From assembly GCA_002389905.1 (NCBI GenBank), contig DGRE01000050.1, positions 27,218 through 91,217 of the forward strand: a stretch of DNA of 64,000 nt, given 5' to 3'. A program made the translations under genes and the position numbers. The stretch's first letter is position 1. Every line of letters begins with the position of its first letter. The notes under the pieces are model-generated. The model was not told where the DNA came from and did not search any database. It saw nothing but the letters and a program-made list of their open reading frames with translations. Origin of the DNA: Hungatella sp. UBA4396. GTDB taxonomy: Bacteria > Bacillota > Clostridia > Lachnospirales > Lachnospiraceae. Positions 8,331 to 17,687 of the stretch are shown here, piece after piece.

Positions 8331-9524
8331 ATGAACATTGAAAAATTCTGCAGGGAAAATTGCAGGGAACGGAGGGGAACCAGTACATTAAAGTGGGACT
8401 CACTCCATGAAATCTTTGGAGATCCGGATCTGCTGCCGCTCTGGGTTGCCGATATGGAGATTCAGTCACCGGCAGCAGTAAGGGAGGCACTGATGAAGCG
8501 CGTAGATCACGGGGTGTTTGGCTACAGCACAGTAGGGGATGCATATTTCGATTCTTTCTTTGCATGGCAGAAAAAGCATCATAATGTGGAACTTACCAGA
8601 GAACACTTAAGATTTGCCACCGGTGTGGTAGGTTCCCTGTACGCAGCTGTAAGAGCATATACCAGGGAAGAGGATTCTGTTATCATCTGCCCTCCTGTAT
8701 ACTATCCTTTTTACGATTCCATCCTGAACACCGGCAGAAAACTGGTCACATGTGAACTTGATAATAATAACGGCTATTACACCCTGGATTTTGAAAAGTT
8801 CGAGAAAGAGATTGTGGACAAGAAGGTAAAGATGTTTATCCTCTGCTCTCCCCATAATCCCGTAAGCCGGGTATGGTCAGAAGAAGAACTGGACACCATG
8901 TTCCGCATCTGTCACAAACACGGAGTACTGGTAGTCTCCGATGAAATTCATCAGGACTTCACCTATGATGAAAAGAAATTTATATCATCCGCACTGGTAG
9001 GAAACGGTAAATACAAAGACATTTTAATCATCCTGAATGCAGGCTCTAAAACCTTTAACCTGGCCGGCCTGATTCACTCCCATGTAATCATATTTGACAA
9101 GCAGCTTATGGAAACCTACGATGCATACATCAAAAGCATTGGTTCAGCAGAAGTCAATCTTATGGGAATTATAGCCGTGGAAGCTGCCTTCTGTGATGGG
9201 GAGGAATGGCTGGAGAATGTGAAAGAGCTGATTCTCCACAATTACAATTATATGAAACAGGAATTTGCAGAGGAGCTTCCAAAGGTCCTGGTCACGCCTC
9301 TTGAAGGAACATACCTGACCTGGATCGACTTAAGAGGTTATCTCACCGGTGAAGAAACTGCAGTTTTCATTCAAGACACGTGCCGTCTTGCCTGTGATGC
9401 GGGAGAATGGTTCAGTCACATGGCACATGGATTTATTCGCATCAATCTAGCTACAGATACAAAGAATGTTGTTACTGCTGTTGAGAGCATTATCAGAAAC
9501 ATCAAAGAAAAGGAGAAAAAATAA
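8331..9524 (+). CDS. patB: PatB/MalY-family PLP-dependent C-S lyase
   Basis: Fold-type I aminotransferase-like enzyme, 397 residues. MalY/PatB members cleave cystathionine, cysteine or cystine by beta-elimination, giving pyruvate, ammonia and a thiol or persulfide. Visible features: N-terminal LPLWVADMEI typical of the subfamily, SDEIHQDFTYD before the cofactor site, and the PLP lysine Lys240 in GSKTFNLAGL. I chose ATG 8331 because it gives the family start MNIEKFC; ATG 8310 and 8319 lack a spaced ribosome site. First gene of an operon with a cystine carrier and a persulfide reductase, so cystine/cysteine is the likely substrate. True aminotransferase activity is less likely. Confidence 0.88.
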   Translation: MNIEKFCRENCRERRGTSTLKWDSLHEIFGDPDLLPLWVADMEIQSPAAVREALMKRVDHGVFGYSTVGDAYFDSFFAWQKKHHNVELTREHLRFATGVVGSLYAAVRAYTREEDSVIICPPVYYPFYDSILNTGRKLVTCELDNNNGYYTLDFEKFEKEIVDKKVKMFILCSPHNPVSRVWSEEELDTMFRICHKHGVLVVSDEIHQDFTYDEKKFISSALVGNGKYKDILIILNAGSKTFNLAGLIHSHVIIFDKQLMETYDAYIKSIGSAEVNLMGIIAVEAAFCDGEEWLENVKELILHNYNYMKQEFAEELPKVLVTPLEGTYLTWIDLRGYLTGEETAVFIQDTCRLACDAGEWFSHMAHGFIRINLATDTKNVVTAVESIIRNIKEKEKK

Positions 9525-10904
9525 ATGTCTGTTTATATCAGTATAATCTGTTTTTTAATCTATCTGGGCTTTCTATTCATATTACAGAAAAAAGGAAAAT
9601 CTTTTAATGTGCGTGTGGTTGCCGGTCTCTTCGGTGGTATTGTATTTGGTGCAATATTAAAGGCAGTGGCGGATGACGCAGCCGTTACCCAAAGCATCCA
9701 CTGGATCAGTCTGGTGGGAACTGCCTATACCAAACTTTTGAAGATGATGGTCATTCCCTTGATTTTTGTATCCATTGTATGTGCCATCATCAACCAGAAA
9801 TCAGGCAGGAACCTTGGTAAGATTACCGCCCTTGTACTGGCAGTCCTCCTGTCCACTGCAGCAGTGGCGGCTGTCGTAGGCGGTACTACAGCTATGGCAT
9901 TCCATGTCAGTGCCGAAGGGCTGGAAATCGGCGAAGCTGAGAGCAAGAAAACTTCCCAATTAGAAGAAAAGGCTCAGGATGGTCTTTCCATAGAAGATAC
10001 CATCATTGACATCATTCCATCCAATCCAATTGCAGCCCTGTCCGGCCAGGGAAGTAATGCGACGCTTTCCGTAGTGCTCTTTGCAGCATTTCTTGGAATC
10101 GGATTAATCGGTGTACGGACATATGCCCCCGAACAGGCGGAGTTTTTTACTAAACTGATGAATTCACTAAACACCCTGGTGGTGGAAGTGGTTATGATGA
10201 TTATCATGCTGACCCCTTTTGGTATTTTCTCATTGATGACCAAGACCATTGCAGGAAGTGACTACACCAGCATCCTGCGGCTTGTGACCTTTGTTCTCGC
10301 ATCCTATGTAGCCATACTTATCATGTTCATCATTCATGGCTTGATACTGGCTGCAGTAGGAATCAGCCCCCTTATATATTTTAAAAAGGCCATGACAACT
10401 CTGGTATTCGCCTTTACTTCTCGTACCAGTGCAGGAACCCTGCCTCTGACTATCAGGACTCTGACAGATGATATGGGCGTGGACAGCGGAGTATCAAACC
10501 TTGCCGGTTCTCTCAGTACTTCAATTGGACAGAATGGATGTGCAGCCATTTATCCCGCTATGCTGGTAGTTATGGTAGCTCCCGCAGTAGGACAGCCCAT
10601 TACAGTCTCCTTTTTTATTACAATGGTAATTGTCATCACCTTTGCCTCCATCGGTATTGCAGGTGTCGGCGGCGGCGCAACCTTTGCCGGTATCATTGTA
10701 CTCTCCGCACTCGGTCTCCCCGTGGGCATCGCAGGTCTGTTGGTAGGAATCGAACCCGTCATTGATATGGCCCGAACAGCCCTCAATGTAAGCGACGGTA
10801 TGATAACCGGCCTGGTAACTGCAAAAATGACAAATAATATTGATATGAACGTATATAACAATAAATCGCTGAATCTGGAAAAGAAATCAGCTTCAGCAAA
10901 ATAG
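9525..10904 (+). CDS. tcyP: TcyP-like L-cystine/dicarboxylate:cation symporter
   Basis: Secondary transporter of the dicarboxylate/amino acid:cation symporter family, 459 residues with about eight hydrophobic segments and two re-entrant regions (TSRTSAGTLPLTIRTL near 298 and the Gly-rich segment near 372). Length and the N-terminal KKGKSFNVRVVAGLF match the cystine-specific TcyP branch better than glutamate carriers. The ATG directly abuts the patB stop (TAAATG) with AAGGAG upstream, so the two are co-translated. The substrate call is inferred from subfamily and from the C-S lyase and persulfide reductase genes on either side. Confidence 0.85.
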   Translation: MSVYISIICFLIYLGFLFILQKKGKSFNVRVVAGLFGGIVFGAILKAVADDAAVTQSIHWISLVGTAYTKLLKMMVIPLIFVSIVCAIINQKSGRNLGKITALVLAVLLSTAAVAAVVGGTTAMAFHVSAEGLEIGEAESKKTSQLEEKAQDGLSIEDTIIDIIPSNPIAALSGQGSNATLSVVLFAAFLGIGLIGVRTYAPEQAEFFTKLMNSLNTLVVEVVMMIIMLTPFGIFSLMTKTIAGSDYTSILRLVTFVLASYVAILIMFIIHGLILAAVGISPLIYFKKAMTTLVFAFTSRTSAGTLPLTIRTLTDDMGVDSGVSNLAGSLSTSIGQNGCAAIYPAMLVVMVAPAVGQPITVSFFITMVIVITFASIGIAGVGGGATFAGIIVLSALGLPVGIAGLLVGIEPVIDMARTALNVSDGMITGLVTAKMTNNIDMNVYNNKSLNLEKKSASAK

Positions 10905-10942
10905 GAACAATAACAAAAATATTTTATAAAGGATGTGCATAC

Positions 10943-12640
10943 ATGGGAAAACGTGTTCTTATTGTTGGAGGTGTTGCCGGCGGTGCATCCGCCGCAGCCA
11001 GAATCAGGCGTCTGGATGAAGATGCGTCCATAACTATATTTGAACGGGGAGAGCATGTATCCTTTTCCAATTGCTCACTCCCCTATTACTTAAGCAGAAC
11101 CGTAGAAGAGAAAGACTATCTGGTACTGATGACACCGGAGGACTTTAAGAAATCCTACGATATTGAAGTGCGTGTTAACAGCGAGGTGTGCGGCATTGAC
11201 CGTACCCTCAGGAAGATACACATTAAAAACAGCTTATCCGGACAGGAATATGATGAGCCATATGACGAACTGGTGCTTTCACCGGGTTCATATCCAATCC
11301 GCCCCAAGTCAATTGAGGGCGTGTCCCTCCCTCATGTTTTCACTGTACGTAATGTAAATGACATTGTAAAGCTGGACCAGTATACAGCCCGGAAAAATAT
11401 CCGCAGAGTGGTTGTGATCGGAGGCGGCTTTATTGGCCTGGAAGTAGCAGAAAACCTGAAATCCGCCGGGAAACAGGTGTCTGTTGCAGAAGCTGCTGAC
11501 CAAATTATGACACCTTTTGATTACGATATGAGCCAGATTCTTCAGAAAGAACTCCTTGACCAGGGCATAGAACTGGTCGTAGGTGATGGGGTTAAAACCA
11601 TTACTGAAAGTCATGTAATCTTAAACTCCGGAAGGGAACTGCCCTGCGATGCAGTGATCCTCTCCATTGGCGTGTTACCGGAGACAGAACTGGCAAAACA
11701 GGCCGGCCTGGAAATCGGCGAAACCGGCGGAATCGCCGTAACACCGGATTACCGGACCAGCGACCCACATATCTATGCCGTGGGTGATGCTATCCAGGTA
11801 TACCAACGCCTGACCCATAGACCTGTCAGACTTCCTCTGGCCGGCCCGGCCCTGCGGCAGGCAAGAGCTGCTGCCGATGCCATATATGGAATCCCCGCCA
11901 GGAATAACGGAGTCCTCGGTTCCTGTGCAGTCAGAGTCTTCAGCCTGAATGCTGCTGCCACCGGACTTAACGAAAGAACTGCAAAATCCAACAATATACC
12001 CTGCGATTCTGTTTACACCATGTCCATGGACAAGGTTGGACTGATGCCCGGCAGTTCTCCCATGCATTTTAAACTTGTCTTTGAAGTACCTACAGGAAAA
12101 ATTCTGGGAGCCCAGGCTATAGGCAGGGGCAATGCAGACAAACGAATCGATGTCATAGCAACCCTTATTGCTATGAACGGAACTCTGGAGGATTTAAAAG
12201 AACTGGAACTCTGCTATTCACCGGTATTTGGTACAGCAAGGGATGTGGTCAATCTGGCCGCACTGGCAGCGCTGAACATTCTTCACGGAGCCGTCAAACA
12301 AGTTCATGTGAGTGAAGTACGGAAATTAGTGGAAAACAAAGCCTGCATCATTGATGTGAGAAGCAGGGGCGAGTTTGAGATGGGTCACCTCATCGGAGCC
12401 GTAAATATCCCCTTAGGGGAATTGAGACAGCGCACATCAGAGATCCCCCGTGACAGACTGGTATACCTGCACTGCAGAACCAGTCAGAGAAGCTATAATG
12501 CAGCCATGGCATTAAAAGGCCGTGGATTTGACAACATCATTAATATTTCCGGTTCTTTCCTTGGAATCAGCTATTATGAGTATTTTACGGATATGACTAC
12601 AGGCCGGGAAAAGATACTTACGGAATATAATTTTCTTTAA
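10943..12640 (+). CDS. CoA-disulfide/persulfide reductase with C-terminal rhodanese domain
   Basis: Flavoprotein of 565 residues. An FAD/NAD(P)H pyridine-nucleotide-disulfide reductase domain (GGVAGGASAAARIRR at the start, VVVIGGGFIGLEVAENL near 155, active-site Cys44 in SFSNCSLPYY) is joined to a rhodanese domain (about 460-560) with catalytic Cys511 in LHCRTSQRS. This architecture is that of NADH-dependent persulfide reductases and CoADR-RHD proteins, which reduce CoA-SSH or low-molecular persulfides to H2S. It is third in the operon, 38 bases after tcyP, with AAGGA before the ATG. Proposed job: dispose of thiocysteine or other persulfides made by the C-S lyase from imported cystine. Confidence 0.88.
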   Translation: MGKRVLIVGGVAGGASAAARIRRLDEDASITIFERGEHVSFSNCSLPYYLSRTVEEKDYLVLMTPEDFKKSYDIEVRVNSEVCGIDRTLRKIHIKNSLSGQEYDEPYDELVLSPGSYPIRPKSIEGVSLPHVFTVRNVNDIVKLDQYTARKNIRRVVVIGGGFIGLEVAENLKSAGKQVSVAEAADQIMTPFDYDMSQILQKELLDQGIELVVGDGVKTITESHVILNSGRELPCDAVILSIGVLPETELAKQAGLEIGETGGIAVTPDYRTSDPHIYAVGDAIQVYQRLTHRPVRLPLAGPALRQARAAADAIYGIPARNNGVLGSCAVRVFSLNAAATGLNERTAKSNNIPCDSVYTMSMDKVGLMPGSSPMHFKLVFEVPTGKILGAQAIGRGNADKRIDVIATLIAMNGTLEDLKELELCYSPVFGTARDVVNLAALAALNILHGAVKQVHVSEVRKLVENKACIIDVRSRGEFEMGHLIGAVNIPLGELRQRTSEIPRDRLVYLHCRTSQRSYNAAMALKGRGFDNIINISGSFLGISYYEYFTDMTTGREKILTEYNFL

Positions 12641-12646
12641 AAACCA

Positions 12647-12691
12647 GGCATCCTTTGACCAGTAAATCTGCCCTTCCGGTCAAAGGATGCC
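12647..12691. terminator. bidirectional terminator between convergent operons
   Basis: Perfect 14-bp inverted repeat GGCATCCTTTGACC (12647-12660) with GGTCAAAGGATGCC (12678-12691). It lies between the ends of the persulfide reductase gene (+) and the nucleoside permease gene (-); T-rich flanks follow it on both strands, strongest on the minus strand. Confidence 0.85.
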
Positions 12692-12706
12692 TTCTTAATT
12701 CTGTAT

Positions 12707-13630
12707 TTAATTTTCCTTGCTGTAAGCCGTTCCCAATCTGGCGGGAACATTGAAATTCTTTCTGGATACAGTCAGTACAATGGTCAGGATATAAGGCAGC
12801 GCAATGAATAATTCATTGGGGAAGTAGCCCCCTCCTCCCACTGACTGCATATAGATGGCAATGGCTTCTGTAAATCCGAATACCACAGTGCCCGCCACAG
12901 CTCCCTTGGGATTCCAGTTGCCCAAAAAGCAGATGGCAAAGGCAATCCAGCCCCGGCCGCCGATCATATTGGTGGTGAACATTCCCAAATATCCTACAGA
13001 ATAAAATGCACCTGCAACACCGCCCATCATCCCGGCTAACAAAACCGTAAAGAAACGGACTGCATTGACGCAAATGCCTGCCACATCCACTGCCTCAGGA
13101 TTTTCTCCGGTGGAGCGGATAGTCAGCCCCAGGGAGGTCTTAAACAGCATGAAGTAAGATGCGGGAATGAGCAGATACACCGCATAGGTCAGTATATTCT
13201 GCTGGAAGAAAACCGGCCCGATGAGAGGAATCTTGCTGAGAAGGGGAACAGCAATCTCAGGAAGAGGGCTGATTTTCAGAGGGGTGGTTGGTACGCCAAA
13301 CAGTACTCTCTGAAGATAGGTGCAGACACCTGCTGCCAGCACATTGATGGCCGTTCCCGTCACAACCTGATGCTGTTTTAAGAAAATACAGACCACACCG
13401 TAAATAGCCGCTGCCGTAAGTCCGCAGGCCATGGCTGTCAGAATTCCGATAAAGGCACTTCCAGTCAGATAGGTCCCCACAAATCCACCCCAGGCTCCCA
13501 TGAGAAATATTCCTTCGATGGCAGTTACCATCATACCGGAGCGTTCTGCAATTACCTCAGCAATAGAGCCTAAGAGCAAAGGAGTACTCATCATTAATGC
13601 ACGTTTTAATAAGCTTATGATCATAACCAT
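12707..13630 (-). CDS. nucleoside ABC transporter permease, NupQ-like
   Basis: Integral membrane subunit of a BMP-type (nucleoside) ABC importer, 307 residues with about eight to nine hydrophobic segments. It resembles the smaller permease of the NupNOPQ/YufNOPQ systems, with IRSTGENPEAVDVAGI (the coupling-helix region of BPD_transp_2 permeases) near 175. GTG at 13636 overlaps the ribosome site; ATG at 13628-13630 has GGAGG six bases upstream and is preferred. Last gene of the operon, followed by the bidirectional terminator at 12647-12691. Confidence 0.88.
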   Translation of the reverse strand: MVMIISLLKRALMMSTPLLLGSIAEVIAERSGMMVTAIEGIFLMGAWGGFVGTYLTGSAFIGILTAMACGLTAAAIYGVVCIFLKQHQVVTGTAINVLAAGVCTYLQRVLFGVPTTPLKISPLPEIAVPLLSKIPLIGPVFFQQNILTYAVYLLIPASYFMLFKTSLGLTIRSTGENPEAVDVAGICVNAVRFFTVLLAGMMGGVAGAFYSVGYLGMFTTNMIGGRGWIAFAICFLGNWNPKGAVAGTVVFGFTEAIAIYMQSVGGGGYFPNELFIALPYILTIVLTVSRKNFNVPARLGTAYSKEN

Positions 13631-13632
13631 TT

Positions 13633-14697
13633 TCACCCTCCTTTCTGCAGCTTGCGCTTCTCTCGCCTGATTTCCATATAATGCCGGAAGAAATAGGACA
13701 CGATGACGAACAGCATAACAAATCCCTGCATTAAATCCACAATACTGGCAGGAACATTAACTCCTGGCATACGGCCCATGAGATTACCCATAACGCCTAA
13801 GGCTCCAAACAGAATAGACGCAAAAATGATGCCGATAGGATTGGCATTAGCCAGTATGGCAATTCCCAGTCCAGCAGAACCTACTCCTGCGTTAAAATCC
13901 TGAATCAGCATGTGCTGAACGCCGTTGACTTCTGTAAAACCAGCCATTCCTGCCAAAGCACCGCTGATAAAAAATGCGGTCACAAAGATCCGGCTGGAAT
14001 TAATTCCTGACATCCTGGCTGCAGAAGCATTGCTGCCCACTGCACGGATCCGGTATCCTAAAGGTGTCTTATAAAGCAGCACCCAGATTCCAATGGCAAC
14101 GCAGACCGCCAGAATAAATCCTGCATGAAGCCGGGTACCCTTTATAATAGAAGGAATCCATGCAGCCTTTGTAATAGCGTCAGTCTGAGGATACTCCCCT
14201 TTGGTCTCTTTTAAAAAGGTTCGCAGCAAATAATTCATAACGGCAAGGGCCACATAGGTGGACATCATGCTGACCAAAAATTCATTGGCCTTGTATTTTG
14301 CCTTTAAAAATCCAATCAAGGCTCCTGTAAGCCCACCTGCCAAAGCCGTCACAAGGCAGACGATAATCAGAAGAACAGGGCCTGGAACCTTTCCATCAAG
14401 CTGGAGGGACAGAGCAATGGCCGCAACAGAACCCATATAAAACTGACCCTGGGCTCCGATATTAAACAGATTGGCCTTATAAGTAAAAGCAAATGCCAAT
14501 GCCGTAAAAATGAGAGGTGTTGCCTTTAAAAACACTTCTCCCATGGTATATTTATCCGTAAACATAGTTTTCACGGAATATGCAAATACCTCTGCCGGAT
14601 TGATGTCCAAAAGCAGGAGCATCAACCCGCTTAGCCCTAAACCGGCGGCAATGGCAATGGCATTTGTCACGATCATATCCCTGATTTTTGCATTCAT
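13633..14697 (-). CDS. nucleoside ABC transporter permease, NupP-like
   Basis: Larger permease of the same importer, 354 residues, about ten hydrophobic segments, BPD_transp_2 family. The segment YRIRAVGSNASAARMSGI near 228 is the coupling region. It ends with a basic tail (MEIRREKRKLQKGG). The start lies three bases after the ATPase stop, with AAGGAGG eight bases upstream, and the end abuts the NupQ-like gene, so ATPase and both permeases are translated together. Confidence 0.9.
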   Translation of the reverse strand: MNAKIRDMIVTNAIAIAAGLGLSGLMLLLLDINPAEVFAYSVKTMFTDKYTMGEVFLKATPLIFTALAFAFTYKANLFNIGAQGQFYMGSVAAIALSLQLDGKVPGPVLLIIVCLVTALAGGLTGALIGFLKAKYKANEFLVSMMSTYVALAVMNYLLRTFLKETKGEYPQTDAITKAAWIPSIIKGTRLHAGFILAVCVAIGIWVLLYKTPLGYRIRAVGSNASAARMSGINSSRIFVTAFFISGALAGMAGFTEVNGVQHMLIQDFNAGVGSAGLGIAILANANPIGIIFASILFGALGVMGNLMGRMPGVNVPASIVDLMQGFVMLFVIVSYFFRHYMEIRREKRKLQKGG

Positions 14698-14700
14698 CTC

Positions 14701-16266
14701 CTATGCCTCCTTCTCCTCTTTGTATCCGGCCATCAAAAGACCGATTCGCTCCGTATTCAGCTGTCCCTGATCGTAGATTCCCATAAAAGTACCCTTATAC
14801 ATAACGGCAATCCTGTCACAAAGCTGGAAAATCTCCGACAGCTCTGTTGACACCAGAAGAATACCCTTTCCGTTTTTGGCCTCTGTCAGAATATTGTTGT
14901 GTATGTTATTGATGGCTCCCAGGTCAAGACCCCGGGTAGGTTGGTCCATGACCAGTATCTTTCCTGCGTTTCCCACTTCTCTTGCCAGAATCACCTTCTG
15001 CTGGTTTCCTCCTGACAAGCCTCTGATCTGGGCATCAGGCCCAGGGGCCTTGATATTAAAGTCCTCAATGGCTTTCTGGGTGTCACTTTGCAGTTTCTTT
15101 TTATTTAAAAAGCCGTGGGTGGTCCACTTTTTATTAAAACTGGTCTTTAACATCATGTTTTCAGCCAGAGTCATTTCTCCCACCATGGCATCCCGGTAAC
15201 GGTCCACCGGGACGTATCCGATCCCTAAATCAATGCGCTCCCTGACGGAAGTACCTGTAATATCATTTCCATCTAAAAGCACCATTCCTGAAGTCACCGG
15301 AAGGGCTCCGCTGATAACCTGGCACAGTTCCTCCTGGCCGTTTCCGCTGACTCCTGCCACTCCGAAAATCTCACCTTCCACAATCTGAAAGGACAGATCG
15401 CTTAAAACCGGAGTTTCTCCCTTTCTCTGTACCGTAACAGAGGACAGTTGCAGACAGACCTTTTTCCCCCTTTCAGCCTTCCCCCCCAGGGGATCTTCTC
15501 TTTGCCCTTCGGGCAAATTCACCTTATCCCGTTCCCGCTTTGCAACGGTCAGTTCTTTTCCCATCATCAATCTGGTAAGAGCCACTTCATCAGTATCCTT
15601 TGCAGAAAGGTCACCCGTAAGCCGCCCGCCCCGCATGACCACGATCCGGTCCGCCACCTTCATGACCTCTTTCATCTTATGGGTGATAAAAATAACGGAA
15701 TTCCCCTTGGAAACGTATTCCTTGACAAACTCCATCAGCGTGTCAGCCTCCTGAGGCGTTAAAACGGCAGTGGGCTCATCCATGATCAAAAGATTTGTCT
15801 TTAAATACAGGGCCTTGAGGATTTCCACCTTTTGCTGCACTCCCACTGCAAGGTCTCCGACTTTTGCATCCACGGGAATGTAAAATCCATACTGTTTTGA
15901 CAACTCTTCTACTTCTTTCCTGCATTGAGCATAATCAATGACGCCCTTTACATTGCCCAGGATGATATTTTCCGTCACCGTGTGGGCAGGCACCAGGGAA
16001 AAGTGCTGCTGTATCATGGAGATTCCAAGAGCCATGGCATCCTTGGGAGAGGTAATTTTCTGTTCCTTCCCGTCCATAAGGATCTGCCCTTCATCAGCCC
16101 GGTAAAGGCCGTATAGGATTTTCATGACCGTACTTTTTCCCGCCCCGTTTTCTCCTAACAGCGCCAGTACCTCTCCCCTGTTTACAGAAAAAGAAATATC
16201 CTTGTTTGCCACTACCCTGGCAAAATATTTTGATACATTCTTTAATTCAAAAAACGGTGTGTCCAC
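14701..16266 (-). CDS. nucleoside ABC transporter ATPase with two nucleotide-binding domains, NupO-like
   Basis: Tandem-NBD ATPase, 521 residues. First NBD: Walker A GENGAGKST near 37, MDEPTAVLTP Walker B near 161. Second NBD: degenerate Walker A GVSGNGQEEL near 306, signature LSGGNQQKVILAREV near 422, MDQPTRGLD near 445, as usual in RbsA/NupO-type proteins. GTG start 16264-16266 with AAAGGAGG seven bases upstream. The linker between the NBDs (residues about 246-262) is encoded by a copy of the 48-bp dispersed repeat and reads VNLPEGQREDPLGG, which is not part of the family core. Substrate purine or pyrimidine nucleosides by family, not proven. Confidence 0.9.
   Translation of the reverse strand: MDTPFFELKNVSKYFARVVANKDISFSVNRGEVLALLGENGAGKSTVMKILYGLYRADEGQILMDGKEQKITSPKDAMALGISMIQQHFSLVPAHTVTENIILGNVKGVIDYAQCRKEVEELSKQYGFYIPVDAKVGDLAVGVQQKVEILKALYLKTNLLIMDEPTAVLTPQEADTLMEFVKEYVSKGNSVIFITHKMKEVMKVADRIVVMRGGRLTGDLSAKDTDEVALTRLMMGKELTVAKRERDKVNLPEGQREDPLGGKAERGKKVCLQLSSVTVQRKGETPVLSDLSFQIVEGEIFGVAGVSGNGQEELCQVISGALPVTSGMVLLDGNDITGTSVRERIDLGIGYVPVDRYRDAMVGEMTLAENMMLKTSFNKKWTTHGFLNKKKLQSDTQKAIEDFNIKAPGPDAQIRGLSGGNQQKVILAREVGNAGKILVMDQPTRGLDLGAINNIHNNILTEAKNGKGILLVSTELSEIFQLCDRIAVMYKGTFMGIYDQGQLNTERIGLLMAGYKEEKEA
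15482..15529 (-). repeat. 48-bp dispersed palindromic repeat, copy A (inside the ABC ATPase gene)
   Basis: One of three copies in the window, about 39 of 48 bases identical to copy C. Minus strand contains the dyad TTGCCCGAAGGGCAA (6-bp arms, GAA loop) followed by GAGAAGATCCCCTGGGGGG. It is read in frame as VNLPEGQREDPLGG in the linker between the two ATPase domains. In this copy the second small dyad seen in B and C is degraded, while the first is improved by a paired change. Confidence 0.85.
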
Positions 16267-16293
16267 AAAGTACCTCCTTTTTCAAAGCAAAAA

Positions 16294-16333
16294 GCTGCTG
16301 CAATTAAACATTTTTCTTTTTAACTGCAGCAGC
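16294..16333 (-). terminator. intercistronic hairpin between lipoprotein and ATPase genes
   Basis: Inverted repeat GCTGCTGCAATTAAA (16294-16308) with TTTAACTGCAGCAGC (16319-16333), one G-U pair, followed on the minus strand by TTTTTG. It starts 15 bases after the lipoprotein stop. Such partial terminators or 3-prime stabilisers commonly make the binding protein more abundant than the membrane subunits. Confidence 0.75.
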
Positions 16334-16347
16334 CTGACCCTTATCCC

Positions 16348-17439
16348 TTATTTTTCAAACAGAGCCTGTAAATCAACTTTTCCTTCTTTAAATTCCTCAA
16401 TTCCTTTATCAACTGCGTCTCTTATTTCCTGGGAAATGTGATCGGTATATACGGGTACAAAAATATCCTCGCTGATACCTGCCTCATGAACCCTGTTTCC
16501 GGCAAGTCCGCCTTCCATGTAAAGGCCTAAAGCCCAGGTATAGAAATTGGTAAAATCAAAGTTAACAGAAGCCACTACAGTGTCAGGATCAATGGTGGTC
16601 TGGTCGCTGGAAAATCCGATGAATTTAGCACCCTTTGCCTTGGCTGCTTCAATGCTTCCAAGACCAACCTCATTGGCATATACAAATAAGGTATCCGCTC
16701 CATTGTCAATCATCTGCTCTGCCATCTGTTTTCCAAGTGCAACGTCATTCCAGCTATTGGCATAAGCTCTTGTAGCCTTTGCACCGGAAATGCCCCGGCT
16801 TGTCGCAATGTCAACAGAATTCTTTTCATATACATCCATCAGATGCTCCATTGGCTCATTGGGAAATCCGCCGATGGTGGCGAAGTTTCCGTTTTCCGTC
16901 ACATTTCCTGCGATAATGGAAGCAATATAGCTGGCTTCATACTCTTTGGGGAAAATGGGAGCCACATTGTCTCCGTCATACTTGGAACCGTTTACCACAC
17001 AAAATGTAGTATCTGTGTAGTTGGGGGCCACTGCCGCCACTGCCTCATCAAACTGGGAGCCGGCTGCCATAACCAGATCATAGCCCCGTTCTGCATACTC
17101 CCGGAAGGTTGATTCATAGTCGGAAGCCTGTACATTTTCCACGTATTCCATCTTGGTCCCCAGGTTTTCGTTGCATGCAACAAGTCCTGCATAGTTTGTG
17201 GCATTCCAGCTCTGGTCATTGATGGGGCCGGGAAGGATGAGGACGATCTTATAATCTGCCGCGCTCTTTCCGCCTGTCTCTGTCTTTGTTTCTGCCGGGG
17301 CATTGGTTCCTGCCTCTGCCTTTGTCTCTGTACTTGCTCCTGCCGTAGTCTCTGCCTGCTTTGAAGAACCGCAGCCGCTTAATACCAGAGCCGCCGCCAT
17401 TGCCGCTGCAATGAGTGATGTGCCAAACCTTTTCTTCAT
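16348..17439 (-). CDS. BMP-family substrate-binding lipoprotein (nucleoside ABC transporter)
   Basis: Surface lipoprotein of 363 residues, Bmp/Med family (PF02608), the receptor of the ABC importer encoded downstream. The signal peptide ends in lipobox LSGC (Cys23). A Thr/Ala/Glu-rich linker (about 26-65) precedes the binding fold, with the family-typical GPINDQSWN near 80, DYESTFREYAERGYDLV and FIGFSSDQTTIDPDTVVASV. ATG 17437-17439 follows AGGAGG by 9 bases; upstream in-frame ATG codons lack it. By family the ligand is a purine nucleoside such as guanosine, adenosine or inosine. A YesMN-type two-component system lies just upstream on the same strand. Confidence 0.9.
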   Translation of the reverse strand: MKKRFGTSLIAAAMAAALVLSGCGSSKQAETTAGASTETKAEAGTNAPAETKTETGGKSAADYKIVLILPGPINDQSWNATNYAGLVACNENLGTKMEYVENVQASDYESTFREYAERGYDLVMAAGSQFDEAVAAVAPNYTDTTFCVVNGSKYDGDNVAPIFPKEYEASYIASIIAGNVTENGNFATIGGFPNEPMEHLMDVYEKNSVDIATSRGISGAKATRAYANSWNDVALGKQMAEQMIDNGADTLFVYANEVGLGSIEAAKAKGAKFIGFSSDQTTIDPDTVVASVNFDFTNFYTWALGLYMEGGLAGNRVHEAGISEDIFVPVYTDHISQEIRDAVDKGIEEFKEGKVDLQALFEK

Positions 17440-17687
17440 GAATAAATTCCTCCTCTTTTGATTTGCCTTCATTAATATCTGACACCTGCTTTTGATTGGT
17501 ATGATTCACCGACGTTTCCCAATCTTTGTATTAATAGATTATCATTCTTTCACATTCATCACAATTCTATCAGATTACTATTTATTCCAAAATATTATGT
17601 TCTTTGTGATTATGTATAAATAAAATAAAGACAGGAGATGATTTTTGGTCATTTTTCCTGCCTTTTCCGAAATAATATAAAGTTGGC

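Noticed and set aside
10550..11056. 168-codon open frame antisense to tcyP and the persulfide reductase gene
   Set aside because: Spans the junction of two strong + strand genes, low-complexity Thr/Ile composition, no ribosome site: a shadow of real genes.
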